A stretch of 9,834 bases of DNA from an uncultured Bacillota bacterium (GTDB lineage: Bacteria > Bacillota > Sulfobacillia > UBA995 > UBA9673). Each line of letters starts with the position of its first letter. Position 1 is the stretch's first letter. The DNA lies in contig CALMHV010000395.1 of assembly GCA_937863905.1 (NCBI GenBank), positions 1 to 9,834 on the forward strand, read 5' to 3'. The notes beneath the pieces are model-generated. The model did not search any database. It saw only the letters and a list, made by a program, of their open reading frames with translations, and had not been told where the DNA came from. The translations under genes were made by a program, and so were the position numbers. This document shows positions 1-7,989 of the stretch, one piece after another.

Positions 1-3
1 ACC

Positions 4-1989
4 TCACTTCTTGGCCGCCATGGCCGCCCGCAACTCGAAGAGGATGTCGCGCAGGCTGGCCGCCCGCTCGAACTCGAGGTCCCTGGCCGCCCGGGTCATG
101 TCCTTCTGGATGCGCACCAGCCAGGTCTGAAGCTGCTTTGGGGAGAGGGCGTGCAGGTTTGCGGGCAGTTCCGTCGCCTTGGTCACGACCGGGCGGCTCG
201 TGGCCAGGAGGTCGCGCACGGCCTTCTTCACCGTCTCCGGCGTGATGCCGTGCGTCTCGTTGAACGCCGCCTGGATCTCGCGCCGCCGGTCGGTTTCGTC
301 GATGGCCTGGCGCATCGAGCCGGTCATGGTGTCGGCGTACATGACGACCCGGCCGTTCACGTTCCGCGCCGCCCGCCCCATGGTCTGGATGAGAGCGGTC
401 GCTGAGCGGAGGTAGCCGGCCTTGTCGGCGTCGAGGATGGCCACGAGCGAGACCTCGGGGAGGTCGAGGCCCTCCCGCAGGAGGTTGATGCCGACAAGGA
501 CGTCGAAGACACCGAGCCGCAGGTCGCGGAGGATGGCCATCCGCTCCAGGGTGTCGACCTCGGAGTGGAGGTACCTGGTCCGGAGGCCGATCTCGCGGAG
601 GTAGTCCGAGAGGTCCTCGGCCATCTTCTTGGTCATCGTCGTGACCAGGACCCGCTCGCCGGCGGCGATGCTCTTGCCGGCCTCGGCAATGAGGTCGTCC
701 ACCTGGTTCTTGGTCGGCCGGACCTCGATCTTCGGGTCGAGCAGCCCGGTGGGCCGGACGATCTGTTCCACGATCGCGTCCGCCCGCCCGAGTTCGTACT
801 GGGCCGGCGTGGCCGAGGCGTAGAGGACGGTCTTGGCCCTGGCCTGGAACTCGTCGAAGGTAAGCGGCCGGTTGTCGAGGGCGGACGGCAGCCGGAACCC
901 GTATTCGACAAGGGTCTCCTTCCGGCTCCGGTCCCCGGCGAACATCGCCCGTATCTGCGGAATGGTCTGGTGGGACTCGTCGATGATGATGAGGGGGTCC
1001 GGCGGGAAGAAGTCGAGCAGCGTGTAGGGGGGCTCTCCCGGGGCCCTCCCGGTGAGGTGGCGCGAGTAGTTCTCGACGCCCGGACAGTACCCGACCTCCT
1101 GGATCATCTCCAGGTCGTAGCGCACCCGTTGCTCCAGTCGCTGCGCTTCGACGAGGCGGTCCCGCTCCCGCAGTTCCCGTAGCCGCTCCTCGAGTTCGAC
1201 GGCGATGGTCCCCACGGCTCGCTGGAGCTTCTCCTTCACGGTCACAAAGTGGCTGGCCGGGTAGATGAAGACGTGGTCGAGGTCGGCCACGACCTTCCCG
1301 GTCAGCGGGTCACACTCCGACACCCGTTCGATCTCATCCCCGAAGAATTCGACACGGATGGCCATGGCGTCGAAGTAGGCCGGGAGGATCTCGATGGTGT
1401 CGCCCCGGACGCGGAAGGTGCCGCGGGTGAAGTTGACGTCATTGCGCTCGTACTGGATCTCCACCAGCCGCTGCAGGACCTCGTTGCGGTCGCGGACCAT
1501 CTTCGGCCGCAGCGAAAGGACCATGCTGCCGTAGTCCTCGGGCGAGCCCAACCCGTAGATGCACGACACGCTGGCGACGACGATGACGTCTCGCCGCTCG
1601 AAGAGAGCGGCTGTCGCCGAGTGACGAAGCTTGTCGATCTCCTCGTTGAGCATGGTGTCCTTCTCGATGTAGGTGTCGGAACTGGGGATGTACGCCTCGG
1701 GCTGGTAGTAATCGTAGTAGGAGACGAAGTACTCGACCGCGTTCTCCGGGAAGAACTCCTTGAACTCCCCGCAGAGTTGGGCGGCCAGGGTCTTGTTGTG
1801 GGAGATGACCAGAGTGGGCCGGCCGAGGCGGGCGATGATGTGCGCCGCGGTCAGGGTCTTGCCCGTTCCCGTCGCCCCGAGGAGGACGACCTGACGGCCG
1901 TCCCGCTCGAAAGCCCGGACGCTGTCCTCGATGGCCTTGGGCTGGTCACCCTTGGGGTCGAACTCCGCTCTCAGATTGAAGGTTCCCAC
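4..1989 (-). CDS. uvrB: UvrABC system protein B (excinuclease damage-verification helicase)
   Basis: UvrB, 661 aa, full family length. It receives damaged DNA from UvrA, verifies the lesion with its ATP-driven helicase fold and recruits UvrC for incision in nucleotide excision repair (cytoplasm). Seen: Walker A GATGTGKT at 38-45; the DNA-clamping beta-hairpin [12 protein letters not shown] at 91-102; [10 protein letters not shown] at 117-126; DESH (Walker B) at 337-340; ASATPAQYE at 391-399; REGLDLPEV at 505-513; QTMGRAARN at 535-543; the YAD/RRR region (YAD 551-553, RRR 568-570); and a C-terminal UVR domain around 616-651 ([12 protein letters not shown]), which binds UvrC. The start is GTG at 1989, with GGAGG 7 nt upstream; it lies inside the 3' end of the acyl-CoA synthetase gene (19-nt overlap), so translation is probably coupled. 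Odd: the usual KEGFLRSE motif reads KAGYLRSA at 523-530. The stop is TGA; only 3 bases remain, so whether uvrA follows cannot be seen. Assignment is very secure. Confidence 0.98.
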   Translation of the reverse strand: MGTFNLRAEFDPKGDQPKAIEDSVRAFERDGRQVVLLGATGTGKTLTAAHIIARLGRPTLVISHNKTLAAQLCGEFKEFFPENAVEYFVSYYDYYQPEAYIPSSDTYIEKDTMLNEEIDKLRHSATAALFERRDVIVVASVSCIYGLGSPEDYGSMVLSLRPKMVRDRNEVLQRLVEIQYERNDVNFTRGTFRVRGDTIEILPAYFDAMAIRVEFFGDEIERVSECDPLTGKVVADLDHVFIYPASHFVTVKEKLQRAVGTIAVELEERLRELRERDRLVEAQRLEQRVRYDLEMIQEVGYCPGVENYSRHLTGRAPGEPPYTLLDFFPPDPLIIIDESHQTIPQIRAMFAGDRSRKETLVEYGFRLPSALDNRPLTFDEFQARAKTVLYASATPAQYELGRADAIVEQIVRPTGLLDPKIEVRPTKNQVDDLIAEAGKSIAAGERVLVTTMTKKMAEDLSDYLREIGLRTRYLHSEVDTLERMAILRDLRLGVFDVLVGINLLREGLDLPEVSLVAILDADKAGYLRSATALIQTMGRAARNVNGRVVMYADTMTGSMRQAIDETDRRREIQAAFNETHGITPETVKKAVRDLLATSRPVVTKATELPANLHALSPKQLQTWLVRIQKDMTRAARDLEFERAASLRDILFELRAAMAAKK

Positions 1990-4124
1990 AGGCGAGCCTC
2001 CGTTCCTGAGGCCAAGCGGACCAGGGCATCGACAGCCAGGGCCCCGCGGCCATCCGACGGCAGGACGATGGGGTTCAGGTCGATCTCCGCGATGTCGGGC
2101 CGCGAGACCATAAGGCGCGAGACGGCCAGGATGAACCGGCCCAAGGTCTCGACGCCGGTCGCCTCCTCGGCCAACCCGCGGGCGCCCCGCTCCGACAGGG
2201 GCGCCAGGCGGAAGTGGAGAGGGCTGTCCGCGCCGACGCGCGTGCCCCCAAGCCCGGCCGCGACGACGGGCCCGAAGAGCGGGTCGCGGAGCGCGCCGAC
2301 AATGACCTCAGACCCAGGCTCGGCCTGAGCCTGGACGAGGAAACCCTCCAGCCGCTCGGTGGTGTCGGGGCCGAGGAGTTCCCCGGCTCTCGCGGCCAAT
2401 TCATCGTAGGCCCGGCCGAGGTCATCCGGCGAGCGCAGGCCGAGACGGACACCCCCAACGGCCGCCTTGTGCGGGATGGCCCGCGAGCAGAGCTTGAGGA
2501 CGACCGGGTAGCCGACCTCCCGGGCGGCGGCCAGAGCCTCTTCCTTCGACCTCGCCAGACGCGAGGCCGGGAAGACGGCGGCCGCCTCCGCCCCCTTCAG
2601 GACGGGCCCGAGGAGGGCCATGGACTCCCACTCGCTGAGGGTCACTCCGGCGCCGGACGGGTCGCTTTCCGGGTTGTCCGGGCCCAGGTCTTCCCGGCTG
2701 GCCAGGCGCCCGAGTTCGCCCAGACGCGCCAGGCTCACCAGGGCCGCCACGACCCGGTCCGGGCTGCCCAGGGGGCACAGGCCGGCCCGTTCCAGGATAG
2801 CGCGACCGGCGGCGCTCCACTTGCCGTGCATGAGAAGAGGCAGAAGTATCTTCCCGGCGCGAGCGCCGCGGGCCTCCGACCAGGCCCGGGTCAGGGCCTC
2901 GGCGATGGCCTCATCCGGGAGGAAACGGATGGGCAGGTCGAGCGTGACCAGGGCGTCGACACCCGGGTCCTCCAGGAGCAGCCTGGCGACCTCGGTGTGC
3001 TGGGCCGGGGTGGCCGAGGCCGTCATGTCCACGTGTCCTTCCGGCCGGCAGACCGAGGACAGGGGCGGCCCGGCGGCCACGACGGCGGCCCTGGTTCCCG
3101 ACGCGATGCTGGCCGGCCGCAAGTCACGCGGGTGCGCCGCCAGGAGGTCCAGGGCGTAGACGCCCGGGCCTCCGGCGTGCGTGAGCAGGAAGACGCGGAG
3201 CGGAGAGCGGGCCGGCACCGGGACCCCGGCCGCCAGCACCCGCAAGGTGTCGACGAACCCGTCCATCGTCTCGGCCCGCCAGGCCCCCACCTGCCGCAGA
3301 GCCCCATCCCAGATGCGGTCGGACCCGGCGAGGGCCCCCGTGTGCGAGGTGGCCGCCTCCCGGCCGGAATCCGAACGGCCGGTCTTCAGGACGACCACAG
3401 GCTTGTCCACGGACAGGGCGGCGATGGACCCGAGGAGGGCCCGCGGCCGGGAGGTTCCTTCGAGGTAGAGGCCGACGACCTTGGTGGCCGGGTCGGTCCG
3501 CAGGAAATCGAGCGCCTCGGGCAGGCTCACGTCGGCCATGTTGCCCAGGCTGATGAGCTTGGAAAACCCGACCGGCTCCGGCTCCGACGACAGCATCTGC
3601 GCGAACCAGGCGCCGACCGCCCCGCTCTGGGAGACGAAAGCGATGGGTCCGGGCCGGCGGACGACGCCGTGGAGGAACGTGGTGTCGACATGGGTCGCGG
3701 TGTCGATGACGCCGAGGCAGTTCGGTCCCATGAGCCGCACGCCGGCGTCGCGGGCGGCGGCGACCAGTCTCACCTGCCGCTCCCGGCCTTCGGCCGTGCC
3801 CAACTCGGCGAAACCGCCGGCGGTCACAATGACGGCCTTCAGGTCGCCCCGTCCCACGGCCCTCGCCTTGACGTCGGCCAGGACGGCGTCGAGGGCCCGC
3901 GGGGGCACCATGAGGACCGCCAGTTCGACAATGGCGGGGACCGAGAGGAGGTCGGGATAGGCGGGCAGGCCGGCGACCTCGCTCTCGCCCGGGTTCACCG
4001 GGAAGAGCCGGCCCGGCGGGAAACCGGCATCGAGCAAGCTGCGGAGGATCTGGTGGCCGGGCTTGGCCGGGTCGCGGGAGGCCCCGATGACCGCGCAGCC
4101 GGCCGGGGCGAAGAAGGCTCTCAC
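1971..4124 (-). CDS. Acyl-CoA synthetase, NDP(ADP)-forming, fused alpha-beta (acetate-CoA ligase type)
   Basis: Predicted 717-aa cytoplasmic enzyme of the ADP-forming acyl-CoA synthetase family, which interconverts acyl-CoA + ADP + Pi with a carboxylic acid + CoA + ATP; the substrate (acetate, branched-chain or aryl acid) cannot be told. Seen in order: CoA-binding Rossmann domain (about 1-130, [13 protein letters not shown] at 11-23); succinyl-CoA-ligase-like domains (GPNCLGVI 133-140, SQSGAVG 165-171, YLEG with E222, SHTGALAG with the phosphohistidine H261); a low-complexity linker near 475-495; and a C-terminal ATP-grasp domain (about 497-712: VVLKL 541-545, PHKAAVGGV with the second phosphohistidine H552, [10 protein letters not shown] 612-621, EIDLNPI 680-686). 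No GNAT domain, so it is not a Pat-type protein acetyltransferase. Start GTG overlaps the upstream TGA as GTGA; a G-rich site (AGGGGG, 4140-4135) precedes it by 10 nt. The frame stays open for 225 more codons upstream, but that part lies over the PDZ gene and is not enzyme-like. Odd: [12 protein letters not shown] at 624-635 departs from the usual GLGG(I/V)xVE. Family secure, substrate unknown. Confidence 0.93.
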   Translation of the reverse strand: MRAFFAPAGCAVIGASRDPAKPGHQILRSLLDAGFPPGRLFPVNPGESEVAGLPAYPDLLSVPAIVELAVLMVPPRALDAVLADVKARAVGRGDLKAVIVTAGGFAELGTAEGRERQVRLVAAARDAGVRLMGPNCLGVIDTATHVDTTFLHGVVRRPGPIAFVSQSGAVGAWFAQMLSSEPEPVGFSKLISLGNMADVSLPEALDFLRTDPATKVVGLYLEGTSRPRALLGSIAALSVDKPVVVLKTGRSDSGREAATSHTGALAGSDRIWDGALRQVGAWRAETMDGFVDTLRVLAAGVPVPARSPLRVFLLTHAGGPGVYALDLLAAHPRDLRPASIASGTRAAVVAAGPPLSSVCRPEGHVDMTASATPAQHTEVARLLLEDPGVDALVTLDLPIRFLPDEAIAEALTRAWSEARGARAGKILLPLLMHGKWSAAGRAILERAGLCPLGSPDRVVAALVSLARLGELGRLASREDLGPDNPESDPSGAGVTLSEWESMALLGPVLKGAEAAAVFPASRLARSKEEALAAAREVGYPVVLKLCSRAIPHKAAVGGVRLGLRSPDDLGRAYDELAARAGELLGPDTTERLEGFLVQAQAEPGSEVIVGALRDPLFGPVVAAGLGGTRVGADSPLHFRLAPLSERGARGLAEEATGVETLGRFILAVSRLMVSRPDIAEIDLNPIVLPSDGRGALAVDALVRLASGTEARLWEPSI
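1993..2006. promoter_or_regulatory. Possible weak LexA/DinR (SOS) box at the uvrB start
   Basis: On the plus strand the bases read CGAGC-CTCC-GTTCC, matching 8 of the 10 fixed positions of the Bacillus-type SOS box CGAACNNNNGTTCG. It overlaps the uvrB ribosome binding site. uvrB is an SOS gene in Bacillus, so the position is suggestive. However, I see no promoter just upstream, since this is acyl-CoA synthetase coding sequence, and about four 8/10 matches are expected by chance in a window this long. Low confidence. Confidence 0.2.
1997..2001 (-). promoter_or_regulatory. Ribosome binding site deciding the GTG start of uvrB
   Basis: GGAGG on the minus strand, 7 nt before the GTG at 1989-1987. 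It lies within the last codons of the acyl-CoA synthetase gene. It supports a GTG start giving the expected UvrB N-terminus ([19 protein letters not shown]). Confidence 0.85.
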
Positions 4125-5443
4125 TTGCCGCTTGCCCCCTTGAAGAGCTTGTGCAGCAGGGCGCGTATCGGGCTGGCGGTCTTGAGGACGAGGCCCATGT
4201 CGTCTCCGGGTTCGGGCACGGGAATGACGCCGAGGACCGCGCCCGGCTCGAAGGACGACGAGAAACGGCGGACGCCGTCCCCCGCCTGCCCCCCTCGCCG
4301 GTCGAAAGCGGGCGGCCTGGCGGTGAACTCCAGCCGACCGGCCTGACCGGCGGCCTCCAGGGCCTGGTCCAGATCGTCCCGGCCGCGCACGGCCTGCCCG
4401 TTGATGTCCGTGATGAGCCAGCCGGGGCCGAGGCCCAGCCGGTGAGCCAGACTCCGCGGTATGACGTCCAGGACCATCACCGCGCCCTCGACAGGCACGA
4501 AATACGGGCGCCCACGGCGTTCCTGGCGGCTGCCGAAGCGCACGATGGCCTCGTGCCCGAGAGGGGCGAAAAGCGCCGTCACCCAGACCAAAAGACCGAA
4601 ATGCGTCGCCCCGATGGCCAGCACCAGGAGCACGAGGCTGTAGGCCGCCAGGTGAAGAGCCGTCCGGCGGGTCTTGGCCTTGGGCGAGACGGTCACCGCC
4701 AGGTCGCTGTAGCCGAGACCCGCCGGGAGGGCGTGAATGAAGAACGCGGCCCCCGGGTGAGCCAGGATCTCCGGCGAGGTCCGCAGGAGCGGCCACCAAT
4801 CAGGCATGCCGATGCCGCCGGAGGCCTGCAGCGGTGAGACCACGGCCAGGATGAGGATGGCCACCGGAACCGGCCAGGCCCTCTGGAGGTAGAAGGCGCC
4901 CACCGGACGCCCGGATTGCTCAAGGTAGACCGGGGTGGCGCCGGCCGAGCCGTTGAGGAAGATGAGCAGGCTCTCCATGAGGTGCAGGATGGCCACCAGG
5001 CCCATGAGGGCCGGCACGCTCACCTTGGGAAACCCAAGGAGGAGATAGCTCAGGGAGACGAGGCCGCCGGCGTAGGAGAAGCACATCAGCCTGGGGTCCA
5101 GCAGCATGAGGGCGAAGGCCGTGACCAGGACCCAGACCAGACCGCCGCCGTCCGGGGTGAAGGAGACGCCGAAAAAGGTCATCAGGTAGCTGCCGATGAG
5201 ACCCACGATCAGACCCTCGACTCCGGCGAGCACCGTGAGGCCCAGGGGGCTCCGGCGGGGAGCCCCGTAGAGCTGTTCCTGCATCCGGGCCGTCTTGCGG
5301 TACTGCGTGTAGGCGAAGAAGACCATCGTCCAGTAGAAAACGAAGCGGAAACGCGCGGTCGGGTCGCCCAGACCTGGGTTGAAGATGACCTGCGGAGCGT
5401 TCTGGAGGACGCTCCTGGCGACGTCGATGAACGGAAAGCCCAA
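4121..5443 (-). CDS. Polytopic membrane protein with C-terminal PDZ domain, MinJ-like
   Basis: Predicted 440-aa membrane protein. Hydrophobic stretches near 33-47, 69-92, 101-117, 121-137, 144-164, 190-206 and 262-295 indicate about seven or eight membrane segments. A PDZ domain follows at about 312-376 (VPVEGAVMVLDVIPRSLAHRLGLGPGWLITDINGQ lies within 316-350), then a tail of about 60 residues ending in a basic patch ([10 protein letters not shown]). The SVPALMGLVAILHLMESLLI region (142-161) resembles MinJ/YvjD-type proteins. In Bacillus, MinJ is the bridge between the polar protein DivIVA and MinD and sits beside ctpB and ftsEX; the same neighbourhood here supports the call, though the function is inferred from family and context. 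The start is TTG at 5443, with GGAGG 7 nt upstream; the preceding protease gene ends 3 nt before it. The stop overlaps the next gene's GTG. Alternative: another PDZ membrane adaptor for the adjacent protease. I leave the gene symbol blank because orthology is not proven. Confidence 0.85.
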   Translation of the reverse strand: MGFPFIDVARSVLQNAPQVIFNPGLGDPTARFRFVFYWTMVFFAYTQYRKTARMQEQLYGAPRRSPLGLTVLAGVEGLIVGLIGSYLMTFFGVSFTPDGGGLVWVLVTAFALMLLDPRLMCFSYAGGLVSLSYLLLGFPKVSVPALMGLVAILHLMESLLIFLNGSAGATPVYLEQSGRPVGAFYLQRAWPVPVAILILAVVSPLQASGGIGMPDWWPLLRTSPEILAHPGAAFFIHALPAGLGYSDLAVTVSPKAKTRRTALHLAAYSLVLLVLAIGATHFGLLVWVTALFAPLGHEAIVRFGSRQERRGRPYFVPVEGAVMVLDVIPRSLAHRLGLGPGWLITDINGQAVRGRDDLDQALEAAGQAGRLEFTARPPAFDRRGGQAGDGVRRFSSSFEPGAVLGVIPVPEPGDDMGLVLKTASPIRALLHKLFKGASGK

Positions 5444-5446
5444 GAC

Positions 5447-6691
5447 CTAGCCTCCGCTCCCCTGCGCGAGGGCCGCCCGGAGAAGCTCGATGGCCCGGCG
5501 GAGTTGGGTGTCGCGCGGGTCGTCAGGGTCCGACCCCGTGATCGGTGTCTCGTCAGGCTTGAGTTCCGGTAGGTTCACGATCTCGTCCGGGGTGATGCCT
5601 TTCCCCGTGATCTGGTCGCCGTTCGGGGTGAGCCAACGCTCGGTCGTCAGGCGCAGCACCGAACCCCCGCCGAGGTCGTAGGGCGTCTGGACGGTGCCCT
5701 TGCCGAACGTCACCGTGCCGACCAGCCGGCCGACCCTGTTGTCCTTGATGGCCCCGGCCAGAATCTCGGCGGCGCTGGCCGTCCCTTCGTTGACCAGGAC
5801 GACCACGGGCACACCCAGAGGCTGCCCGCCGCGGGAGGCGACCGTGTCGCGCTGGCCGTCCCGGCCGACCCGGTGGAGGATGGTCCCCGAGGTGACGAAG
5901 GCGCTGGAGATGGTGATGCACTCTTCGAGGTAGCCACCGCCGTTGTTGCGCAGGTCCAGGACCAGGGCCTTCAGGCCTTCCAGGCGCAGCTTGGAGAGGG
6001 CGGCCGCGAACTGCTCGGGCGTCTTCCGGTTAAAGTCGGTGATCATGAGGTACCCGATGCCTTCGCTGGGGAAGAGCAGGCTGGAGCTGACGCTTTCGAG
6101 GATGATCTTCTCGCGGACGAGATTAGCGTCAAACCGTGTCTCCGACTCCCTGGGCCCGCGGGCGAAGGTGATGGTGACCGGGGTCCCTTCCTTGCCGCGA
6201 ATGAGACCGGCCACGATGTCCGACGGGACCTTGAGCATGTCCTTGCCGTCGACGGCCACGATGCGGTCCCGCGCGCGAATTCCGGCCCGTTCCGCTGGGC
6301 TGCCCTTGAAGGGCGCCACCACGGTGACGTAGTCCTGGATCATTTCAACGACCATGCCCACACCGACGTACTCACCGGCGAGGCCGATATCGAACTCCTC
6401 GAAAGCCTTGGGGTCCATGTAGTACGTGTAGGGGTCGCCGGTCGCCTCGGCCATCCCTTTGAGGGCGCCCTCGACGAGAGCGTGGGCGTCGGGTTGGTCG
6501 ACGTATCTGGTCATGATGAGCTGGTATTCCTCGCTCAGCCGGGCGGCGTCCCGGGCCGTGCCGGCGCGGAAGGCGCCACCCCCGAAGCGGTAGCCGGTCC
6601 AGGGAATGGTTCCCGTCGCCAGCGAGTAGGTGACCAGGTTCGTCACCAGCAAGATGACAATCATCGTCAGGGCTACGCGGCTTCGCCTCAA
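5447..6691 (-). CDS. S41 family C-terminal processing peptidase (CtpB-like) with PDZ domain
   Basis: Predicted 414-aa membrane-anchored serine protease acting outside the cytoplasmic membrane. Seen: a basic N-terminus then one signal/anchor segment at about 7-26; a helical N-terminal region (50-100, YQLIMTRYVD, GDPYTYYMDP); a PDZ domain at about 105-180 (GVGMVVEM, GSPAERAGIRARDRIVAVDG at 130-149); and the S41 core at about 190-375. The catalytic residues are all present: S306 in NEGTASAAEIL, K331 in TFGKGTVQ and Q335. Their spacing (25 and 4) matches the Ser-Lys-Gln triad of Bacillus CtpB. In Bacillus, CtpB cleaves SpoIVFA in sporulation signalling; related Ctp proteases elsewhere degrade cell-wall hydrolases, so the neighbouring M23 enzyme or the PDZ membrane protein are candidate partners (inference). 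The start is TTG with AGAGGAG 9 nt upstream; the next ATG (codon 10) has no ribosome site and would delete the basic n-region. A -10 box lies about 50 nt upstream. Confidence 0.96.
   Translation of the reverse strand: MRRSRVALTMIVILLVTNLVTYSLATGTIPWTGYRFGGGAFRAGTARDAARLSEEYQLIMTRYVDQPDAHALVEGALKGMAEATGDPYTYYMDPKAFEEFDIGLAGEYVGVGMVVEMIQDYVTVVAPFKGSPAERAGIRARDRIVAVDGKDMLKVPSDIVAGLIRGKEGTPVTITFARGPRESETRFDANLVREKIILESVSSSLLFPSEGIGYLMITDFNRKTPEQFAAALSKLRLEGLKALVLDLRNNGGGYLEECITISSAFVTSGTILHRVGRDGQRDTVASRGGQPLGVPVVVLVNEGTASAAEILAGAIKDNRVGRLVGTVTFGKGTVQTPYDLGGGSVLRLTTERWLTPNGDQITGKGITPDEIVNLPELKPDETPITGSDPDDPRDTQLRRAIELLRAALAQGSGG
5451..5455 (-). promoter_or_regulatory. Ribosome binding site deciding the TTG start of the PDZ membrane protein
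   Basis: GGAGG, 7 nt before TTG at 5443-5441. It is built from the last codons of the protease gene (GGA GGC TAG), so termination and restart occur within about 10 nt. No nearer ATG or GTG gives a better start. Confidence 0.8.
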
Positions 6692-6700
6692 GAAGGAAGG

Positions 6701-6707
6701 CTCCTCT
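6701..6707 (-). promoter_or_regulatory. Ribosome binding site deciding the TTG start of the S41 protease
   Basis: AGAGGAG on the minus strand, 9 nt before TTG at 6691-6689. It favours the TTG, which keeps the basic MRRSR n-region before the membrane anchor, over the ATG nine codons later. Confidence 0.8.
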
Positions 6708-6740
6708 CGGACGGGCTGGGGCTGCTAACGGCTGCTCTAG

Positions 6741-6746
6741 ATTATA
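6741..6746 (-). promoter_or_regulatory. Candidate -10 element (TATAAT) of an internal promoter before the S41 protease
   Basis: A perfect TATAAT on the minus strand lies in the only sizeable gap inside the gene cluster (6692-6786, 95 nt). At 16-19 nt upstream I find no good TTGACA; the 17-nt position holds TATGCC. The box stands out in otherwise GC-rich sequence and would put the transcript start about 40 nt before the TTG codon. No T-run follows a stem in the gap, so I see no terminator for the M23 gene; the promoter, if real, would add to read-through. Confidence 0.4.
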
Positions 6747-6786
6747 CTACACGGCCCACCCGGGGCATACGAGGCGCCGCGGCTCG

Positions 6787-7989
6787 CTAGCGCGGCGGGA
6801 GGAGGTCGGAGCGCATGGGGTCTAGCGGATCGCCCCGGAAGCGAATCTCAAAGTGGAGGTGCGGACCGGTGCTGTACCCTGTCGAACCTACGTGCCCTAT
6901 CTCCGAGCCCTGCGCGACAGCGCTGTTTATGGCCACGGAGATGGAATCGAGGTGGGCGTAGAGGGTGGACCAGTAGCCGCCGTGGTCGATGACGACGCAC
7001 TTGCCGTACCCGCCGACCCAGCCGGCCAGGATGACATAACCGGAGGCGGAGCTCTCGACGGCCGTGCCGCGGGCGGCGGCGATGTCGATGCCGGTGTGGT
7101 TCTTGTTGACCTTCAGGATGGGGTGGTAGCGCGGCCCGAACCTGGACGTGACCGGACCGCCCACCGGCCACCGGAAGGAAGGCTTCGCCCCTCCGCGCTG
7201 CGCGGCGAGCTGGACGTCGAGGATGTACTTCTCAAGCTGTTTCGAGGTCTTCTCCAGCTCGTCGAGGGCCTCGGCGATGGCTTCCTTGTCGTCCCGCAGT
7301 TTGGCCAGGAGTCGCTCCTTGATCTCCTGTTTCTCCTCAACCGCCGCCTTGCGCGCGGCGGTGTCGGCCTTGAGGCGGGAGAGTTCGGCCCGCTGCTCCT
7401 CAAGGTAAGCCTTCTTGACAACGAGCTGCCTCTTCTCTTCCTTGACCTCCCGGAAGAGCGTGACATCGCTCGCCAGCACCTGCCGCAAGAGTTCGAACCG
7501 GGCGAGGAAGTCGCCGAAACTCCGGGAGCCGAGGATGACCTCGAGGTAGTTGACATAGCCGACCTCGCTCATGGCCCGGATACGCTGGAGCATGAACCCG
7601 TTCCGGACCTCGAGCCGGCCCTGGGCGTCGACGATCTCGACCTCCGTCTGGGCGATGTTACGTTCCGCCTGGGCGAGCTGGCGCTGCAGGTCGTACAGGT
7701 CGCCCTGGAGCACGTCCAGTTCCTTCTCGATCTTGGTGAGGTCTTTGGTCACCGAGCGCTCCTGGGAGACCAGGCGCTCGAACTCGGCCTGCTTCTGCTC
7801 GATGAGCTTCTGGATTCTCTCCAGTTCCTGCTGGGCGTCTTCGAGTTCCCCGGCCTGGGCGCGCCCGCCGCCGACGGCGTCCGACAGCCCGCCGAGCGGG
7901 ATGGCGGAAGCCGGAAGGAGGACGAGGAAGGCCAGCACCAGGCCGACCACCGCCACGGTCCGGAAGACCCGAGAGCCCAGGGGCGTCAT
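6787..7989 (-). CDS. Secreted coiled-coil M23 (LytM-type) peptidoglycan hydrolase, EnvC/PcsB-like architecture
   Basis: Predicted 400-aa exported peptidoglycan endopeptidase, probably the FtsEX-controlled hydrolase. Seen: signal peptide (hydrophobic 11-29, possible cleavage after ASA at 27-29); long coiled coil in two blocks, about 47-130 and 160-262 (rich in E, K, Q, L), joined by SEVGYVNYLEVILGSRSFGDF (141-161), a hinge seen in CwlO/PcsB-type proteins; then an M23 domain at about 272-393. Zinc and catalytic residues are all present: H298 and D302 (HTGID), H346 (YAHL), H377 and H379 (HLHFE). So, unlike E. coli EnvC, whose LytM domain is degenerate, this domain should be active itself. The ATG overlaps the ftsX stop as ATGA, with GAGGAGG 11 nt upstream; this coupling supports a FtsEX partner role, since FtsX binds coiled-coil domains of such proteins in other bacteria. 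The frame is open upstream for 78 codons, but that part lies over ftsX and has no signal peptide. Substrate cross-link type unknown. Confidence 0.95.
   Translation of the reverse strand: MTPLGSRVFRTVAVVGLVLAFLVLLPASAIPLGGLSDAVGGGRAQAGELEDAQQELERIQKLIEQKQAEFERLVSQERSVTKDLTKIEKELDVLQGDLYDLQRQLAQAERNIAQTEVEIVDAQGRLEVRNGFMLQRIRAMSEVGYVNYLEVILGSRSFGDFLARFELLRQVLASDVTLFREVKEEKRQLVVKKAYLEEQRAELSRLKADTAARKAAVEEKQEIKERLLAKLRDDKEAIAEALDELEKTSKQLEKYILDVQLAAQRGGAKPSFRWPVGGPVTSRFGPRYHPILKVNKNHTGIDIAAARGTAVESSASGYVILAGWVGGYGKCVVIDHGGYWSTLYAHLDSISVAINSAVAQGSEIGHVGSTGYSTGPHLHFEIRFRGDPLDPMRSDLLPPR

Noticed and set aside
1249..2328. Plus-strand open frame of 359 codons opposite uvrB
   Set aside because: Antisense shadow of uvrB; valine/aspartate-rich product without motifs.
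2214..4346. Plus-strand open frame of 710 codons opposite the acyl-CoA synthetase gene
   Set aside because: It mirrors the minus-strand codons of a clear enzyme gene, as GC-rich genes often leave the antisense frame open. The product is a low-complexity Arg/Gly/Asp/Glu-rich sequence with no recognisable domain.
4125..4799. In-frame extension of the acyl-CoA synthetase by 225 codons upstream
   Set aside because: It lies over the PDZ membrane gene in another frame and gives Arg/Gly/Pro-rich sequence. The family N-terminus begins at the GTG at 4124.
6747..6786. GC-rich small palindromes after the M23 stop as a terminator
   Set aside because: Stems such as GCCC/GGGC and GGCGCC are short and no T-run follows on the minus strand; TATAAT lies just after them.
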